Shown in pieces: positions 8,887-17,590 of a stretch of DNA of 64,000 nucleotides. The stretch is taken from NCBI GenBank assembly GCA_963716445.1, contig OY970313.1, forward strand, positions 1,178,001-1,242,000, read 5' to 3'. Source of the stretch: JAAYBF01 sp963716445. Its GTDB lineage: Bacteria > Actinomycetota > Thermoleophilia > Solirubrobacterales > Thermoleophilaceae. The notes beneath the pieces were generated by a model. The model ran no database searches. It was not told where the DNA came from and saw only the letters and a list, made by a program, of their open reading frames with translations. Made by a program: the position numbers and the translations under genes. Every line of letters starts with the position of its first letter. Within the stretch, counting starts at the first letter, position 1.

Positions 8887-10439
8887 GAGCTGTCCCAGCG
8901 GTCGCCGCGTTCACGGCGGCGATCGCCGCCGCCCTCGCGGCGACCGCTTGCGGCGGCGACGGCGAGCCGCGCGGCGACGCCCGCGAGGGTGGCTCGATAG
9001 TCGTCGCGGAGGCGACCGCCCCGGGCTCGCTGGATCCCGCGCTCGCCACGTCCGCAGAGGCCCGCCGCGCCGCCTGGCTGGCCTACACGCCGCCGCTCAC
9101 CTATCGCCGGGCGGAGGGCAGGGACGGCACCCAGCTCGTTCCCGGCTTGAGCGAGAAGCTGCCCGAGACGTCCGACGACGGTCGCACGTACACGTTCGGC
9201 TTCAGGCCCGGCCTGCGCTACTCGGACGGCACCCGATTGCGGGCGAGCGACTTCGAGCTGGCGGTCGCGCGCTCGCTGCGGCTGAGCCCCGCCGCACGCG
9301 CGATGTTCGGCGGCGTGGTCGGCGCGCGCTCCTACGCCGCGGGCCGCGGAGCCGGCGCGGACGTCGCCGGCATCGTCGTCGACGATCGCGCGCGGACCGT
9401 CCGGATCGAGCTCGAGACGCCCGACCGCCTGTTCGCCTACGCGCTGGCCTCGACGGTCGCGGCTCCGGTGCCCGCCGGGACCCCGCTGCGCGACCTGAGC
9501 GCCGACCCGCCCGCGGGCATCGGCCCCTACCGGATCTCGCAGGTGCGCCGCAGCGGCGACGTCGTGCTGGAGCGCCGGCGTGACTGGCGGTTGCCGGGCG
9601 TTCCGGCCGGCAACCCCCAGGAGATCGTCACCCGCACGATCGCCGAGGACGGTCCCCGAGTCAGGGCGGTCCTCGACGGCCGCGCCGATCTCGTCGAGGG
9701 CGAGTCGCCGCTGCGGCTGCTGCCCGACATCCGGTCGACGTACAAGAGCCGCTACGAAGAGCACCCGACCTTGGGCTCGATGTACGTGAGGATCGACGCG
9801 CGCCGGGAGCCCTTCCGGGACGGGGACGTCAGGCGGGCGCTCAGCTTCGCGCTCGATGCCGGCGTGATGACCCGGATCTACGACGGCTTCCTCGATCCGA
9901 GCTGCAACGTGCTCCCGCCGCAGATAGCGGGGCACCGCCAGCTCGACCCGTGTCCCTACGGCGAGCGGATCGGCAATGCCGACCTCGTCGAGGCGAGCCG
10001 GCTGGTGCGCGACGCCGAGGCCGGCGCAGCCACGGTGCGCGTGGCTGACGGACGCGACCGGCGGGGACGCCGGCTGGCTCGCTATCTGGTCGCGACGCTA
10101 CGCAAGATCGGCCTGCCCGCGCGCGTGTCCACGGCCCCAGGCGCGAACGTCGCGTTCGCCGCAAGGCTGCCCGCCGTCCCGCATCCGTCCGAATACCTGC
10201 AGGCGGTCGACGATCCGGTGCTGCGCGCCCGCGTCGAGCTGCTCGAGCAGGAGGACGATGCCGACGACGCGGGACAGCAGTGGGCCGAGGTCGACGAGGA
10301 GATCGTCAAGCGTGCCTACATCGCCCCGTACGGGGTGGCGACCGTGGGCGTGCTCGCGTCGGAGCGCCTCGACATGGCCAACTGCGCGCGTTTCCATCCC
10401 GTGATGGGGATGGACTACTCCAGCCTTTGCGTCCGCTGA
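8883..10439 (+). CDS. peptide-type ABC substrate-binding lipoprotein, shortened C-lobe
   Basis: A 518-residue family 5 (DppA/OppA-like) binding protein. The signal peptide ends in the lipobox LAATAC, with C23 as the lipid site. Family segments include PGSLDPALATS, YTPPLTYRRAEG, GLRYSDGTRLRASDFE and the late RAYIAPYGVATVG. It is a paralogue of the protein at 10636-12282, but lacks roughly 25 residues in the region that in the paralogue runs from the SWYPDFAHPSSFL segment to the GYVDDPV segment. Its start overlaps the sigma factor gene (ATGA), so it is cotranslated with the regulatory pair rather than with the permeases. Confidence 0.85.
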   Translation: MRAVPAVAAFTAAIAAALAATACGGDGEPRGDAREGGSIVVAEATAPGSLDPALATSAEARRAAWLAYTPPLTYRRAEGRDGTQLVPGLSEKLPETSDDGRTYTFGFRPGLRYSDGTRLRASDFELAVARSLRLSPAARAMFGGVVGARSYAAGRGAGADVAGIVVDDRARTVRIELETPDRLFAYALASTVAAPVPAGTPLRDLSADPPAGIGPYRISQVRRSGDVVLERRRDWRLPGVPAGNPQEIVTRTIAEDGPRVRAVLDGRADLVEGESPLRLLPDIRSTYKSRYEEHPTLGSMYVRIDARREPFRDGDVRRALSFALDAGVMTRIYDGFLDPSCNVLPPQIAGHRQLDPCPYGERIGNADLVEASRLVRDAEAGAATVRVADGRDRRGRRLARYLVATLRKIGLPARVSTAPGANVAFAARLPAVPHPSEYLQAVDDPVLRARVELLEQEDDADDAGQQWAEVDEEIVKRAYIAPYGVATVGVLASERLDMANCARFHPVMGMDYSSLCVR

Positions 10440-10441
10440 TC

Positions 10442-10486
10442 GGCCTCATCGTCCAAAAAACGGTCCTGTTTTTGTCCAGTGAGGCC
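10442..10486 (+). terminator. nested inverted repeat, candidate terminator
   Basis: GGCCTCA (10442-10448) pairs with TGAGGCC (10480-10486), and inside it AAAAAC (10456-10461) pairs with GTTTTT (10468-10473). It lies 3 nt after the first binding-protein stop codon. The T-run of the inner arm could serve as a U-tract on the plus strand. Confidence 0.45.
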
Positions 10487-10564
10487 AAAAACGATGGAGG
10501 ACCGAGCGCCTTCCGGCCGAAGTAGGGACCAGGGGGCGCGCCCCACGGGTGTGAGTACGGAGGG

Positions 10565-10600
10565 TTCCGTCATGCATCTCCCGGCAGCTGCATGACGGAA
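10565..10600 (+). promoter_or_regulatory. perfect 12-bp inverted repeat upstream of the binding-protein gene
   Basis: TTCCGTCATGCA (10565-10576) and TGCATGACGGAA (10589-10600) are exact reverse complements around a 12-nt loop. There is no T-run after it, so a protein operator or an RNA processing or stability hairpin is more likely than a terminator. It ends 36 nt before the ATG of the second binding protein, in the main promoter region of the transporter operon. Confidence 0.6.
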
Positions 10601-10635
10601 TCGCTCGCCGGTCACTTCACAACGGAGGACGTCTG

Positions 10636-12282
10636 ATGACCAGTACGAGGAGCTCCCTGATCGCGGTAGCGATGGCTATCGCCGCGATGGTCGCGGCGGG
10701 CTGCGGAGATTCGGGCGACACGGGTGCGAGCGCCGGCAAGGCGGGCGGCTCGCTGACGCTCGCGCAGACCTCGCAGCCGGACGCCCTGGATCCGGCGCTG
10801 GCGTACACCTCTAACTCGTGGGAGCCGCTCTGGCTGGTCTACACCCCTCCGCTGACGTACCGCCACGCGGAGGGCGAGGAGGGAACCGAGCTGATTCCCG
10901 GCGTCGCCAAGGCGCTGCCTGAGATCTCCGCCAACGGCAAGACCTACAGCTTCGAGATCCGCGACGGCCTGAAGTACTCCGACGGCACGCCCGTCCGGGC
11001 AAGCGACTTCGAGCACACCGTCAAGCGGGTGCTGAACCTGGAGTCGGGCGGGTCCTACCTGTTCGAGGGCATCGAGGGCGCGACCGCCTACGTCGAGGCG
11101 GGCGATCCCAAGGGCGACATCTCGGGGATCGACGCCGACGACGCCAGCGGCGAGGTGACGATCCGGCTGACCGCGCCCGACGGCACCTTCAGCAACGTCC
11201 TCGCGACGAGCTTCGCGGGCCTGGTGCCGGCGAGCACGCCGTTCGAGAACCGGACGACGAGCCCGCCGCCCGGTGTCGGCCCGTATGCGATCACCAAGTC
11301 CGTGCCCAACCGCGAGTTCACGATGGAGCGCGTGAAGGGCTTCGACGTCCCCGACATCCCCAAGGGCAACGTCGACACGCTGACCACGAAGATCGTCAAG
11401 TCGGTCTCGCGCCAGGCGCAGGACGTGATCGGCGGCGGGCTCGACTACATGCAGGATGCGCCGCCGACCGATCTGCTGGCCGAGGTCAAGGCGCGCCACG
11501 CGGATCGCTACAAGGAGTGGCCGACGCTGTCGACCTACTACTTCTTCCTCAACCAGCGGATCCCGCCGTTCGACGACCAGCAGGTGCGCGAGGCTGTCAA
11601 CGTCGCGATCGACTCGACCGCGATCGCGCGGCTGTTCGGCGGCCGGCTGAAGCCGACCTGCAACTTCATCCCCGAAGGGATCGCGGGCCACGAGGAGATC
11701 GAGCCGTGCCCGTTCGGGGATCCGAGCGGCGAGGGCGACGTCGCGCGGGCGAAGCAGATGGTCGAGCAGGCGGGCGCCGCCGGCGAGCAGGTCACCGTCT
11801 ACGTCAACAACGACTCCAACCGTCCCGAGATCGGCGAGAACTACACCGCGCTGCTCGACGAGATCGGACTCGATGCCGACCTCGAGGTCGTCGACGGCGC
11901 GGTCTACTTCCAGACGATCGGCAACGCGAAGACGGAGGCCCAGACCGGACTCGCCAGCTGGTACCCGGACTTCGCCCACCCGTCGAGCTTCCTGCAGCAG
12001 ATCGACGGCACGGCGATCCAGCCGACCAACAACTCGAACTACGGCTACGTCGACGATCCCGTGATCAACCGCGAGATCGCCGCGCTGCTCGAGGAGCCGG
12101 ACACACGTGAGGTCGCCGACCGCTGGGCGGCGCTCGATCGCCGGGCGATCGAGCGCTCGTACGTGGCGCCCTACGGGTCCGAGGAGCTGACGACCTTCGT
12201 GTCCGACCGGGTCGACTTCGACAATTGCACGCTGGTGCATCCGCTCTACGGCAACGACTACACCAGCTTCTGCCTGAAGTAG
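10636..12282 (+). CDS. peptide-type ABC substrate-binding lipoprotein
   Basis: A 548-residue family 5 extracellular solute-binding protein. The lipobox MVAAGC gives C23 as the lipid attachment site. It has the usual N-lobe (SQPDALDPALAYTS, YTPPLTYRHAEGEEG, GLKYSDGTPVRASDFEHTV) and C-lobe (IPPFDDQQVREAVNVAID; WYPDFAHPSSFLQQ) segments. A strong ribosome binding site, GGAGG at 10624-10628, sits 7 nt before the ATG, in contrast to the leaderless genes nearby. It starts an importer operon with two permeases and one double ATPase. A peptide substrate is likely from the family, but other ligands are possible. Confidence 0.9.
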   Translation: MTSTRSSLIAVAMAIAAMVAAGCGDSGDTGASAGKAGGSLTLAQTSQPDALDPALAYTSNSWEPLWLVYTPPLTYRHAEGEEGTELIPGVAKALPEISANGKTYSFEIRDGLKYSDGTPVRASDFEHTVKRVLNLESGGSYLFEGIEGATAYVEAGDPKGDISGIDADDASGEVTIRLTAPDGTFSNVLATSFAGLVPASTPFENRTTSPPPGVGPYAITKSVPNREFTMERVKGFDVPDIPKGNVDTLTTKIVKSVSRQAQDVIGGGLDYMQDAPPTDLLAEVKARHADRYKEWPTLSTYYFFLNQRIPPFDDQQVREAVNVAIDSTAIARLFGGRLKPTCNFIPEGIAGHEEIEPCPFGDPSGEGDVARAKQMVEQAGAAGEQVTVYVNNDSNRPEIGENYTALLDEIGLDADLEVVDGAVYFQTIGNAKTEAQTGLASWYPDFAHPSSFLQQIDGTAIQPTNNSNYGYVDDPVINREIAALLEEPDTREVADRWAALDRRAIERSYVAPYGSEELTTFVSDRVDFDNCTLVHPLYGNDYTSFCLK

Positions 12283-13268
12283 CCGACAGGACGCGCGCAG
12301 GGCGAAGCCCGTGGCGGCTTGCCCTGCGCCGCCTGCGGCGCGATCGCGTCGCGCTCGCGTTCGGGCTGCTGTTCCTGGTGCTCGTCGCCGCGGCGCTCGC
12401 GGCCCCCCTGTGGTCGAGCGCGGTCGCCGGCCGGGGACCCGAGGCGGTCAACACGACCGGCAAGATCGAGGTCGACGGGCGACCGGTCGACGTCGTCTCG
12501 CTCGACGGGACGCCGATCGGCCCGCAGTGGAGCGGCGAGTACCTCCTCGGCGCCGACGCCAACGGACGCGACGTCATGGTGCGGCTGCTCTACGGAGCGC
12601 GCAACTCGCTGCTGATCGGCCTGTCGGCGGCTCTGCTGACGACGATCCTGGCCACGCTGGTCGGCCTGCTCGCGGGCTACTTCGGCCGTTGGATCGACGC
12701 CGTGACGCGCTCGGCGCTCGACGTGATCTGGGCCTTCCCGGTGATCCTGCTCGGCGTCGCGCTCGGCACCGCGCTCGCGGTCGGCGGCCTGCGGATCGGC
12801 CCGTTGACGCTCGAGGCCGGTTCGCTGGCGATCTCGATCCTCGTGATCGCGGTCGTCTACGTGCCCTACATGGCGCGACCGATTCGCGGCGAGGTGATGG
12901 CGCTGCGCGAGCGGGACTTCGTCGAGGCCGCACGCGCCCAGGGCCTCGGACCGTGGCGGACGATGTTCTCGGAGCTGCTGCCCAACCTGTCCTCGACGAT
13001 CGTCGTCTTCGCGCCGTTGATGGTCGCGAACGCGATCCTGCTCGAGGCGGCGCTGTCCTTCCTCGGGGTCGGGGTCGTCCCGCCCGACCCGTCCTGGGGC
13101 AACATGATCGACGCCGGCGTCGAGCGGCTCGTGACCGCGCCTCATCTGGCGATCGCGCCCGGCCTGATGCTGGTTCTGACGGTGCTCGCGCTGAACGTCT
13201 TCGGCGACGGGGTGCGCGACGCGTTCGACCCGCGCTCGCGGGCGTCCTGGGGGGCCCGGCGGCTGTGA
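12225..13268 (+). CDS. ABC permease, DppC/OppC type
   Basis: Up to 347 residues with five or six membrane helices. The first helix is near residue 43 (ALAFGLLFLVLVAAALAAP) and the core permease domain follows from about 115. The permease loop that contacts the ATPase reads ALRERDFVEAARAQGLGPWR, and ALSFLGVGVVPPDPSWGNM is typical of DppC. The start is uncertain: the only standard start codon before the first helix is TTG 12225, which overlaps the upstream gene by 58 bp. The true start may be a non-standard codon nearer 12270. The stop overlaps the next gene (GTGA). Confidence 0.88.
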   Translation: MHAGASALRQRLHQLLPEVADRTRAGRSPWRLALRRLRRDRVALAFGLLFLVLVAAALAAPLWSSAVAGRGPEAVNTTGKIEVDGRPVDVVSLDGTPIGPQWSGEYLLGADANGRDVMVRLLYGARNSLLIGLSAALLTTILATLVGLLAGYFGRWIDAVTRSALDVIWAFPVILLGVALGTALAVGGLRIGPLTLEAGSLAISILVIAVVYVPYMARPIRGEVMALRERDFVEAARAQGLGPWRTMFSELLPNLSSTIVVFAPLMVANAILLEAALSFLGVGVVPPDPSWGNMIDAGVERLVTAPHLAIAPGLMLVLTVLALNVFGDGVRDAFDPRSRASWGARRL

Positions 13269-14212
13269 CGCGCTTCGTCCTCGGCCGGCTGGCGCAGATG
13301 GTGGTCGTGCTGTTCGCCGTCTCGGTGCTGACTTTCCTGATCTTCAACGTGATCCCGAACGGCGACCCCGCCGTCCGGATGGCGGGCAAGACGCCGACGG
13401 AGAGCCAGGTCGAGGCGATCCGCGCGGAGTGGGACTTCGACGAGCCGCTGCCGGTCCAGTACGTGACGACGATGCGCAACGTCCTCGGCGGCAGCGCGAT
13501 CTCCTACTTCAGCCAGCTCAACGTGCGCGACGAGATCCTCAAGGGGCTGCCGCGCACGCTGGCGCTCGCGATCGGGGCGGCGATCCTCTGGATGGTCGCC
13601 GGGATCGCCCTCGGCCTGCTCGGGGCGCTGCGCGCGGGACGGCTCTCCGACCGGCTGCTGACCGTGCTCGCGCTGGTCGGCGTCTCGCTGCCCGTCTTCT
13701 GGCTCGGAGCCCTGATGAGCCACTACCTCGGCTTCGAGGCGGGGCTGTTCCCGAACGGCGGCTACGTGCCGCTCGCCGAGGACCCGCTCGACTGGGCCTA
13801 CCACCTGATCCTGCCCTGGACCGCGCTGGCGATCCTCTTCATCGGCTTCTACTCGCGCGTCCTGCGCTCGAACGTGCTCGACACGCTGAACGAGGACTAC
13901 GTCCGCACCGCGCGCGCGAAGGGGCTCAGCGAGCGGCAGGTGCTGCTGCGCCACGTGCTGCGCAACTCGCTGATCCCGATCGTGACGCTCTGGGGGCTCG
14001 ACTTCGGCGCGGTCGTCGCCGGCGGGGCGATCCTGACCGAGACCGTCTTCGACGTCCAGGGCGTCGGCCAGTACGCCGCCGAGGCCGTCGGCCAGCTCGA
14101 CGTGCCGCCGGTGCTGGCGGTGACGCTCTTCGGCGCCTTCTTCATCGTCGTCCTGAGCACCGTCGTCGACATCGTCTACGCGGCGCTCGACCCGCGGATC
14201 CGCATCTCGTGA
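13265..14212 (+). CDS. ABC permease, DppB/OppB type
   Basis: A 315-residue inner-membrane permease. It shows the DppB-type first helix (LAQMVVVLFAVSVLTFLIF), the sequence IPNGDPAVRMAGKTP in the external loop, and a later core with the ATPase-coupling loop EDYVRTARAKGLSERQVLLR. The end VVDIVYAALDPRIRIS is characteristic. The GTG start overlaps the upstream permease by 4 bp, and its own stop overlaps the ATPase gene by 4 bp. It would pair with the 12225-13268 product as the translocation channel. Confidence 0.92.
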   Translation: MTRFVLGRLAQMVVVLFAVSVLTFLIFNVIPNGDPAVRMAGKTPTESQVEAIRAEWDFDEPLPVQYVTTMRNVLGGSAISYFSQLNVRDEILKGLPRTLALAIGAAILWMVAGIALGLLGALRAGRLSDRLLTVLALVGVSLPVFWLGALMSHYLGFEAGLFPNGGYVPLAEDPLDWAYHLILPWTALAILFIGFYSRVLRSNVLDTLNEDYVRTARAKGLSERQVLLRHVLRNSLIPIVTLWGLDFGAVVAGGAILTETVFDVQGVGQYAAEAVGQLDVPPVLAVTLFGAFFIVVLSTVVDIVYAALDPRIRIS

Positions 14213-16017
14213 GCGAGCCGCTGCTCGCCGTCCGGGACCTGTCGGTCGCCTTCGCGACCGAGGACGGCGACGACGTGCCGGCCGTCGACGGCGTCTCGCT
14301 CGACCTTCAGCCGGGAGAGCTGCTGGCGCTCGTCGGCGAGTCGGGTTGCGGCAAGTCGGTGACGGCGCTGAGCGTGATCGGGCTGATCGGCGCGGAGAGC
14401 GCCCGCGTGTCCGGCAGCGTGCGCTACCGCGGCGCCGAGCTGGTCGGCGCCGCGGAGCCCGAGCTGCGCCGCGTCCGCGGCGCCGGGATCGCGATGGTCT
14501 TCCAGGACCCGCTGTCCTCGCTGAACCCGGTGCGGCGGATCGCCGACCAGATCGCCGAGCAGATCCTGGCCCACGAGGCGGTCACGCGGTCGCAGGCGCG
14601 CGAGCGGGCGATCGACCTGCTCGGCCGGGTCGGCATCCCGCGACCGCGCGAGCGCGGCGACGGATACCCGCACGAGCTGTCCGGCGGCATGCGCCAGCGA
14701 GCGATGATCGCGATGGCGCTCTCCTGCGAGCCGCGGGTCCTGATCGCCGACGAGCCGACGACCGCGCTCGACGTGACCGTGCAGGCGCAGATCCTCGACC
14801 TGATCCACGAGCTGCGCGAGGAGACCGGTGCCGCGGTTCTGCTGATCACCCACGACTTCGGCGTCGTCGCCGAGATGGCCGACCGCGTCGCGGTGATGGA
14901 CGCCGGCCGGATCGTCGAGCAGGGCGGGGTGGAGGAGCTCTTCGAGCGGCCGGTGCATCCGCGTACGCGCGCCCTGCTCGAGGCGATGCCGCGCCTCGAC
15001 GCGCCGCTGGCCAGGACTCGCACGCCGGTGGCCGGCGGGCCGGTGCTCGAGCTGGAGGGCCTGGAGGTCTCCTTCCCGGTTCGCAGGAGGCTGGGTCGCG
15101 GCGGCGGCCCCACGCGCCTGTCCGCCGTCGACGGCGTCTCGCTGACGATCGCGGCGGGGGAGACGCTCGGGCTGGTCGGCGAGTCGGGCTGCGGCAAGAC
15201 GACGCTCGCGCGCGCGGCGGTGCGCTTGATCGAGCCGACCGCCGGGGCGATCCGCTTCGCCGGCCGCGACATCGGCGACGCCGGTCGCCGCCAGCTCGCG
15301 CCGCTGCGCCGCGATCTCCAGATCGTCTTCCAGGATCCATACGGCTCGCTCAATCCGCGCAAGCGGATCGGCGACGTCGTCGGGCAGCCGCTGCGCATTC
15401 ACGGCGCGTCGAAGGCGGCCGCCGCCGAGCGCGTGGCCGAGCTGCTCGACCGCGTGGGACTCGTCGCCGCGCACGCCGACCGCTGGCCGCACGAGCTCTC
15501 CGGCGGCCAGCGCCAGCGCGTCGGGATCGCTCGCGCGCTCGCGACGAACCCCCGGCTGGTCGTGCTCGACGAGCCCGTCTCGTCGCTCGACGTGAGCGTC
15601 CAGGCGCAGGTGCTCGAGCTGCTCGACGGCCTGCAGCGCGACCTCGGGCTGGCCTATCTGTTCGTCGCCCACGACCTCAGCGTGGTGCGGCAGGTCTCGG
15701 ACCGCGTCGCCGTGATGTACCTCGGCAAGCTGGTGGAGATCGCACCGGTCGAGCAGCTCTACGACCGCCCGGTCCACCCCTACACCGCCGCGCTGCTCGA
15801 CGCGGTCCCGGTCCCGGACCCTCGCCGGCGACGGCGGCGCGCGCCCGGCGGACCGCCCGCCGGCGAGCCGCCGAGCCCGCTCGCTCGGCCGAGCGGCTGC
15901 GTCTTCCACACCCGTTGCCCACGGGCAACGGCGCTCTGCAGCGAGGTGGCGCCGCCGCTGGCGGCCTATTCGGATGGCCGCGTGGCCGCCTGCCACCACC
16001 CGCTGAACGCCGCCTGA
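14209..16017 (+). CDS. fused double ABC ATPase, DppD-DppF type
   Basis: A 602-residue protein holding two complete nucleotide-binding domains. Domain 1 (about 1-265) has Walker A GESGCGKSVT, signature LSGGMRQRAMIAMAL and Walker B VLIADEPTTALD. Domain 2 (about 280-602) has Walker A GESGCGKTTLARAAV, signature LSGGQRQRVGIARAL and Walker B LVVLDEPVSSLD. Each ends in an oligopeptide-type C-terminal extension; the last carries GCVFHTRCPRATALC. DppD and DppF are usually separate, while fused versions are known (YejF, GsiA). It powers the importer encoded just upstream. Confidence 0.93.
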   Translation: MSEPLLAVRDLSVAFATEDGDDVPAVDGVSLDLQPGELLALVGESGCGKSVTALSVIGLIGAESARVSGSVRYRGAELVGAAEPELRRVRGAGIAMVFQDPLSSLNPVRRIADQIAEQILAHEAVTRSQARERAIDLLGRVGIPRPRERGDGYPHELSGGMRQRAMIAMALSCEPRVLIADEPTTALDVTVQAQILDLIHELREETGAAVLLITHDFGVVAEMADRVAVMDAGRIVEQGGVEELFERPVHPRTRALLEAMPRLDAPLARTRTPVAGGPVLELEGLEVSFPVRRRLGRGGGPTRLSAVDGVSLTIAAGETLGLVGESGCGKTTLARAAVRLIEPTAGAIRFAGRDIGDAGRRQLAPLRRDLQIVFQDPYGSLNPRKRIGDVVGQPLRIHGASKAAAAERVAELLDRVGLVAAHADRWPHELSGGQRQRVGIARALATNPRLVVLDEPVSSLDVSVQAQVLELLDGLQRDLGLAYLFVAHDLSVVRQVSDRVAVMYLGKLVEIAPVEQLYDRPVHPYTAALLDAVPVPDPRRRRRRAPGGPPAGEPPSPLARPSGCVFHTRCPRATALCSEVAPPLAAYSDGRVAACHHPLNAA

Positions 16018-16057
16018 GCGCGGCTCACGGCGTCGGTCGCGACGGCGACCTCCTCCA

Positions 16058-16209
16058 CTTTGCACGGGTTCTTGCGCACGATTGGCGCTTTTCCGGTGCA
16101 TATGCAATGCTTGCGGCTGACAAGTGCACGAACTTGCCTACCCAAGCCAGTGCAAAGGATGAGGGATCGCTCACCTAGGGAGGTACGTAGAATGCCCGGC
16201 CGTCGCTAA
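16058..16209 (+). promoter_or_regulatory. candidate attenuator leader before the MFS gene
   Basis: CTTTGCAC (16058-16065) can pair over 84 nt with GTGCAAAG (16150-16157). This is followed by a micro-ORF with a strong ribosome binding site and then an intrinsic terminator at 16231. CGGCC inside the micro-ORF (16198-16202) can pair with GGCCG in the terminator's 5' arm, a possible antiterminator. A TGACA box near 16119 and TACCCA near 16140 could be a promoter, but this is weak. Confidence 0.35.
16192..16209 (+). CDS. micro-ORF MPGRR with strong ribosome binding site
   Basis: ATG-CCC-GGC-CGT-CGC-TAA encodes five residues, MPGRR. AGGGAGGT (16177-16184) lies 7 nt upstream, one of the best Shine-Dalgarno matches in the window. 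It ends 21 nt before a textbook intrinsic terminator and about 100 nt before the MFS start codon. The arrangement resembles leader peptides that control efflux genes by ribosome-dependent attenuation, but translation is not shown. Confidence 0.35.
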   Translation: MPGRR

Positions 16210-16230
16210 TCGTTAGATAAGAGCTGTATG

Positions 16231-16258
16231 GGGCCGCGCCGAATGGCGCGGCCCTTTT
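16231..16258 (+). terminator. intrinsic terminator
   Basis: GGGCCGCGCC and GGCGCGGCCC form a perfect 10-bp stem with loop GAAT, followed by TTTT. It is the clearest intrinsic terminator in the window and stands between the ABC importer operon and the MFS gene. Confidence 0.85.
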
Positions 16259-16292
16259 CATTCCCGGACCGCGCTGGAGCCGCCCCCGTGGC

Positions 16293-16298
16293 TAGGCT
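16293..16298 (+). promoter_or_regulatory. -10 element of the MFS gene
   Basis: TAGGCT lies 10 nt before ATG 16309 and downstream of the terminator, so the transporter may have its own near-leaderless promoter. Confidence 0.4.
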
Positions 16299-16308
16299 CC
16301 TCCCGCCG

Positions 16309-17589
16309 ATGCGAGAGACCTTCGACCTTCTTCGCCACGAGCGCCGCGCGAGGATCTTCTTCCTGGCGCTGACGCAGTCGGCGCTCGGAACGGGAGCCGG
16401 CTACATCGCGCTGCTGCTGATCGCGGAGGCGCGCTTCGAGTCCCCGTGGGAGGTCAGCCTCGTCCTGACCGCCGATCTGATCCCGGCGATGGTGCTCGGC
16501 CCGATCTTCGGAGCGGTCGCCGACCGCTGGTCGCGCAAGCGCTGCGCGATTCTCGCCGACGTCGTACGGGTCGTCGCCTTCGGCGGCATAGCGCTCGTCG
16601 ACAGCCTCGCCGCGACGGTCGCCTTCGCCGTCCTCGCCGGCACCGGCAATGGGCTGTTCACACCGTCTGTCCTGGCAGCGCTCCCAAGCGTCGTCGACGA
16701 CGACCGCCGGGTCCCCGCAGCGACCTCGCTCTACGGCGCTGTCGCAGACCTCGGCTTCACGGTCGGGCCCGCGCTGGCCGCCGGGGTCCTGCTGCTCGGG
16801 GGTCCGGAGACGCTGATCTGGGTCAACGCCGTCACGTTCGCGATGTCCGGGCTGCTGCTGGCGCCATTGCGCTTCGGCGCCTCACCGGCGCATCCGCCGG
16901 ACGTCGCGCGGCCCTCGTTGCTCGCCGAGGCGCGCGACGGGCTGCGTGCGACGGCCGGCAAGCCGGCGATCCGCATCGTGCTGCTCGCGTCGGGCGCGGC
17001 GCTGTTCGGCGCCGGCCTGTTCAACATCGCCGAGCTCTTCTTCGCGAAGGACATCGGCGCCTGGAGGGCCGGGTTCCCGGTGCTGGTGGCCTTCTTCGGC
17101 GTCGGCTTCATCTGCGGATCGCTGGCGGGCTCGAAGGGCGGGCCGGCTCCACTGCTCAAGCGGCGCTACCTCAGCGGTGTGCTCATGCTGGGCATGGGCT
17201 TCGTCGCGACGGGGCTCACCGGCAGCTTCCTCATAGCCCTGGTGACCTTCGCCCTGGCGGGCTTCGGGAACGGGCTGCTGCTCGTCTACGAGCGTCTGTT
17301 GATCCAGCACACCTTCGCGGACGAGCTCGTCGGGCGCGTGTTCGGCATCAGGGACGCGCTCACCGCGTGGGCGTTCGCCGTCGCCTTCCTGGCCGGCGGC
17401 GCGTTGGTCACCGCGATCGGAGCGAGCAGCGTCATCCTTATCGCCGGTGCGCTCTGCACGCTCGTCTGGTGCGTCACGACACTGGCCTTGCGCAATAGCT
17501 GGACGGACTCCGACGAGGACGGGGCCGGTTGGGAGCAGTCCCAGGCGGCCGCGGTTGCGCCGACGGCTCCGGGAGTGGAGGTGGGTTAG
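16309..17589 (+). CDS. MFS efflux-type transporter
   Basis: A 426-residue major facilitator with about twelve membrane helices. The loop between helices 2 and 3 reads GAVADRWSRKRCAILAD, matching the MFS signature G-x-x-x-D-R-x-G-R-K/R. The two halves are joined by a cytoplasmic loop around residues 185-215. Overall it resembles macrolide/enterobactin-type drug exporters, but the substrate cannot be read from the sequence. ATG 16309 is chosen because the longer reading from 16228 would translate the terminator hairpin. It is convergent with the HD-GYP gene. Confidence 0.87.
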   Translation: MRETFDLLRHERRARIFFLALTQSALGTGAGYIALLLIAEARFESPWEVSLVLTADLIPAMVLGPIFGAVADRWSRKRCAILADVVRVVAFGGIALVDSLAATVAFAVLAGTGNGLFTPSVLAALPSVVDDDRRVPAATSLYGAVADLGFTVGPALAAGVLLLGGPETLIWVNAVTFAMSGLLLAPLRFGASPAHPPDVARPSLLAEARDGLRATAGKPAIRIVLLASGAALFGAGLFNIAELFFAKDIGAWRAGFPVLVAFFGVGFICGSLAGSKGGPAPLLKRRYLSGVLMLGMGFVATGLTGSFLIALVTFALAGFGNGLLLVYERLLIQHTFADELVGRVFGIRDALTAWAFAVAFLAGGALVTAIGASSVILIAGALCTLVWCVTTLALRNSWTDSDEDGAGWEQSQAAAVAPTAPGVEVG

Positions 17590-17590
17590 A

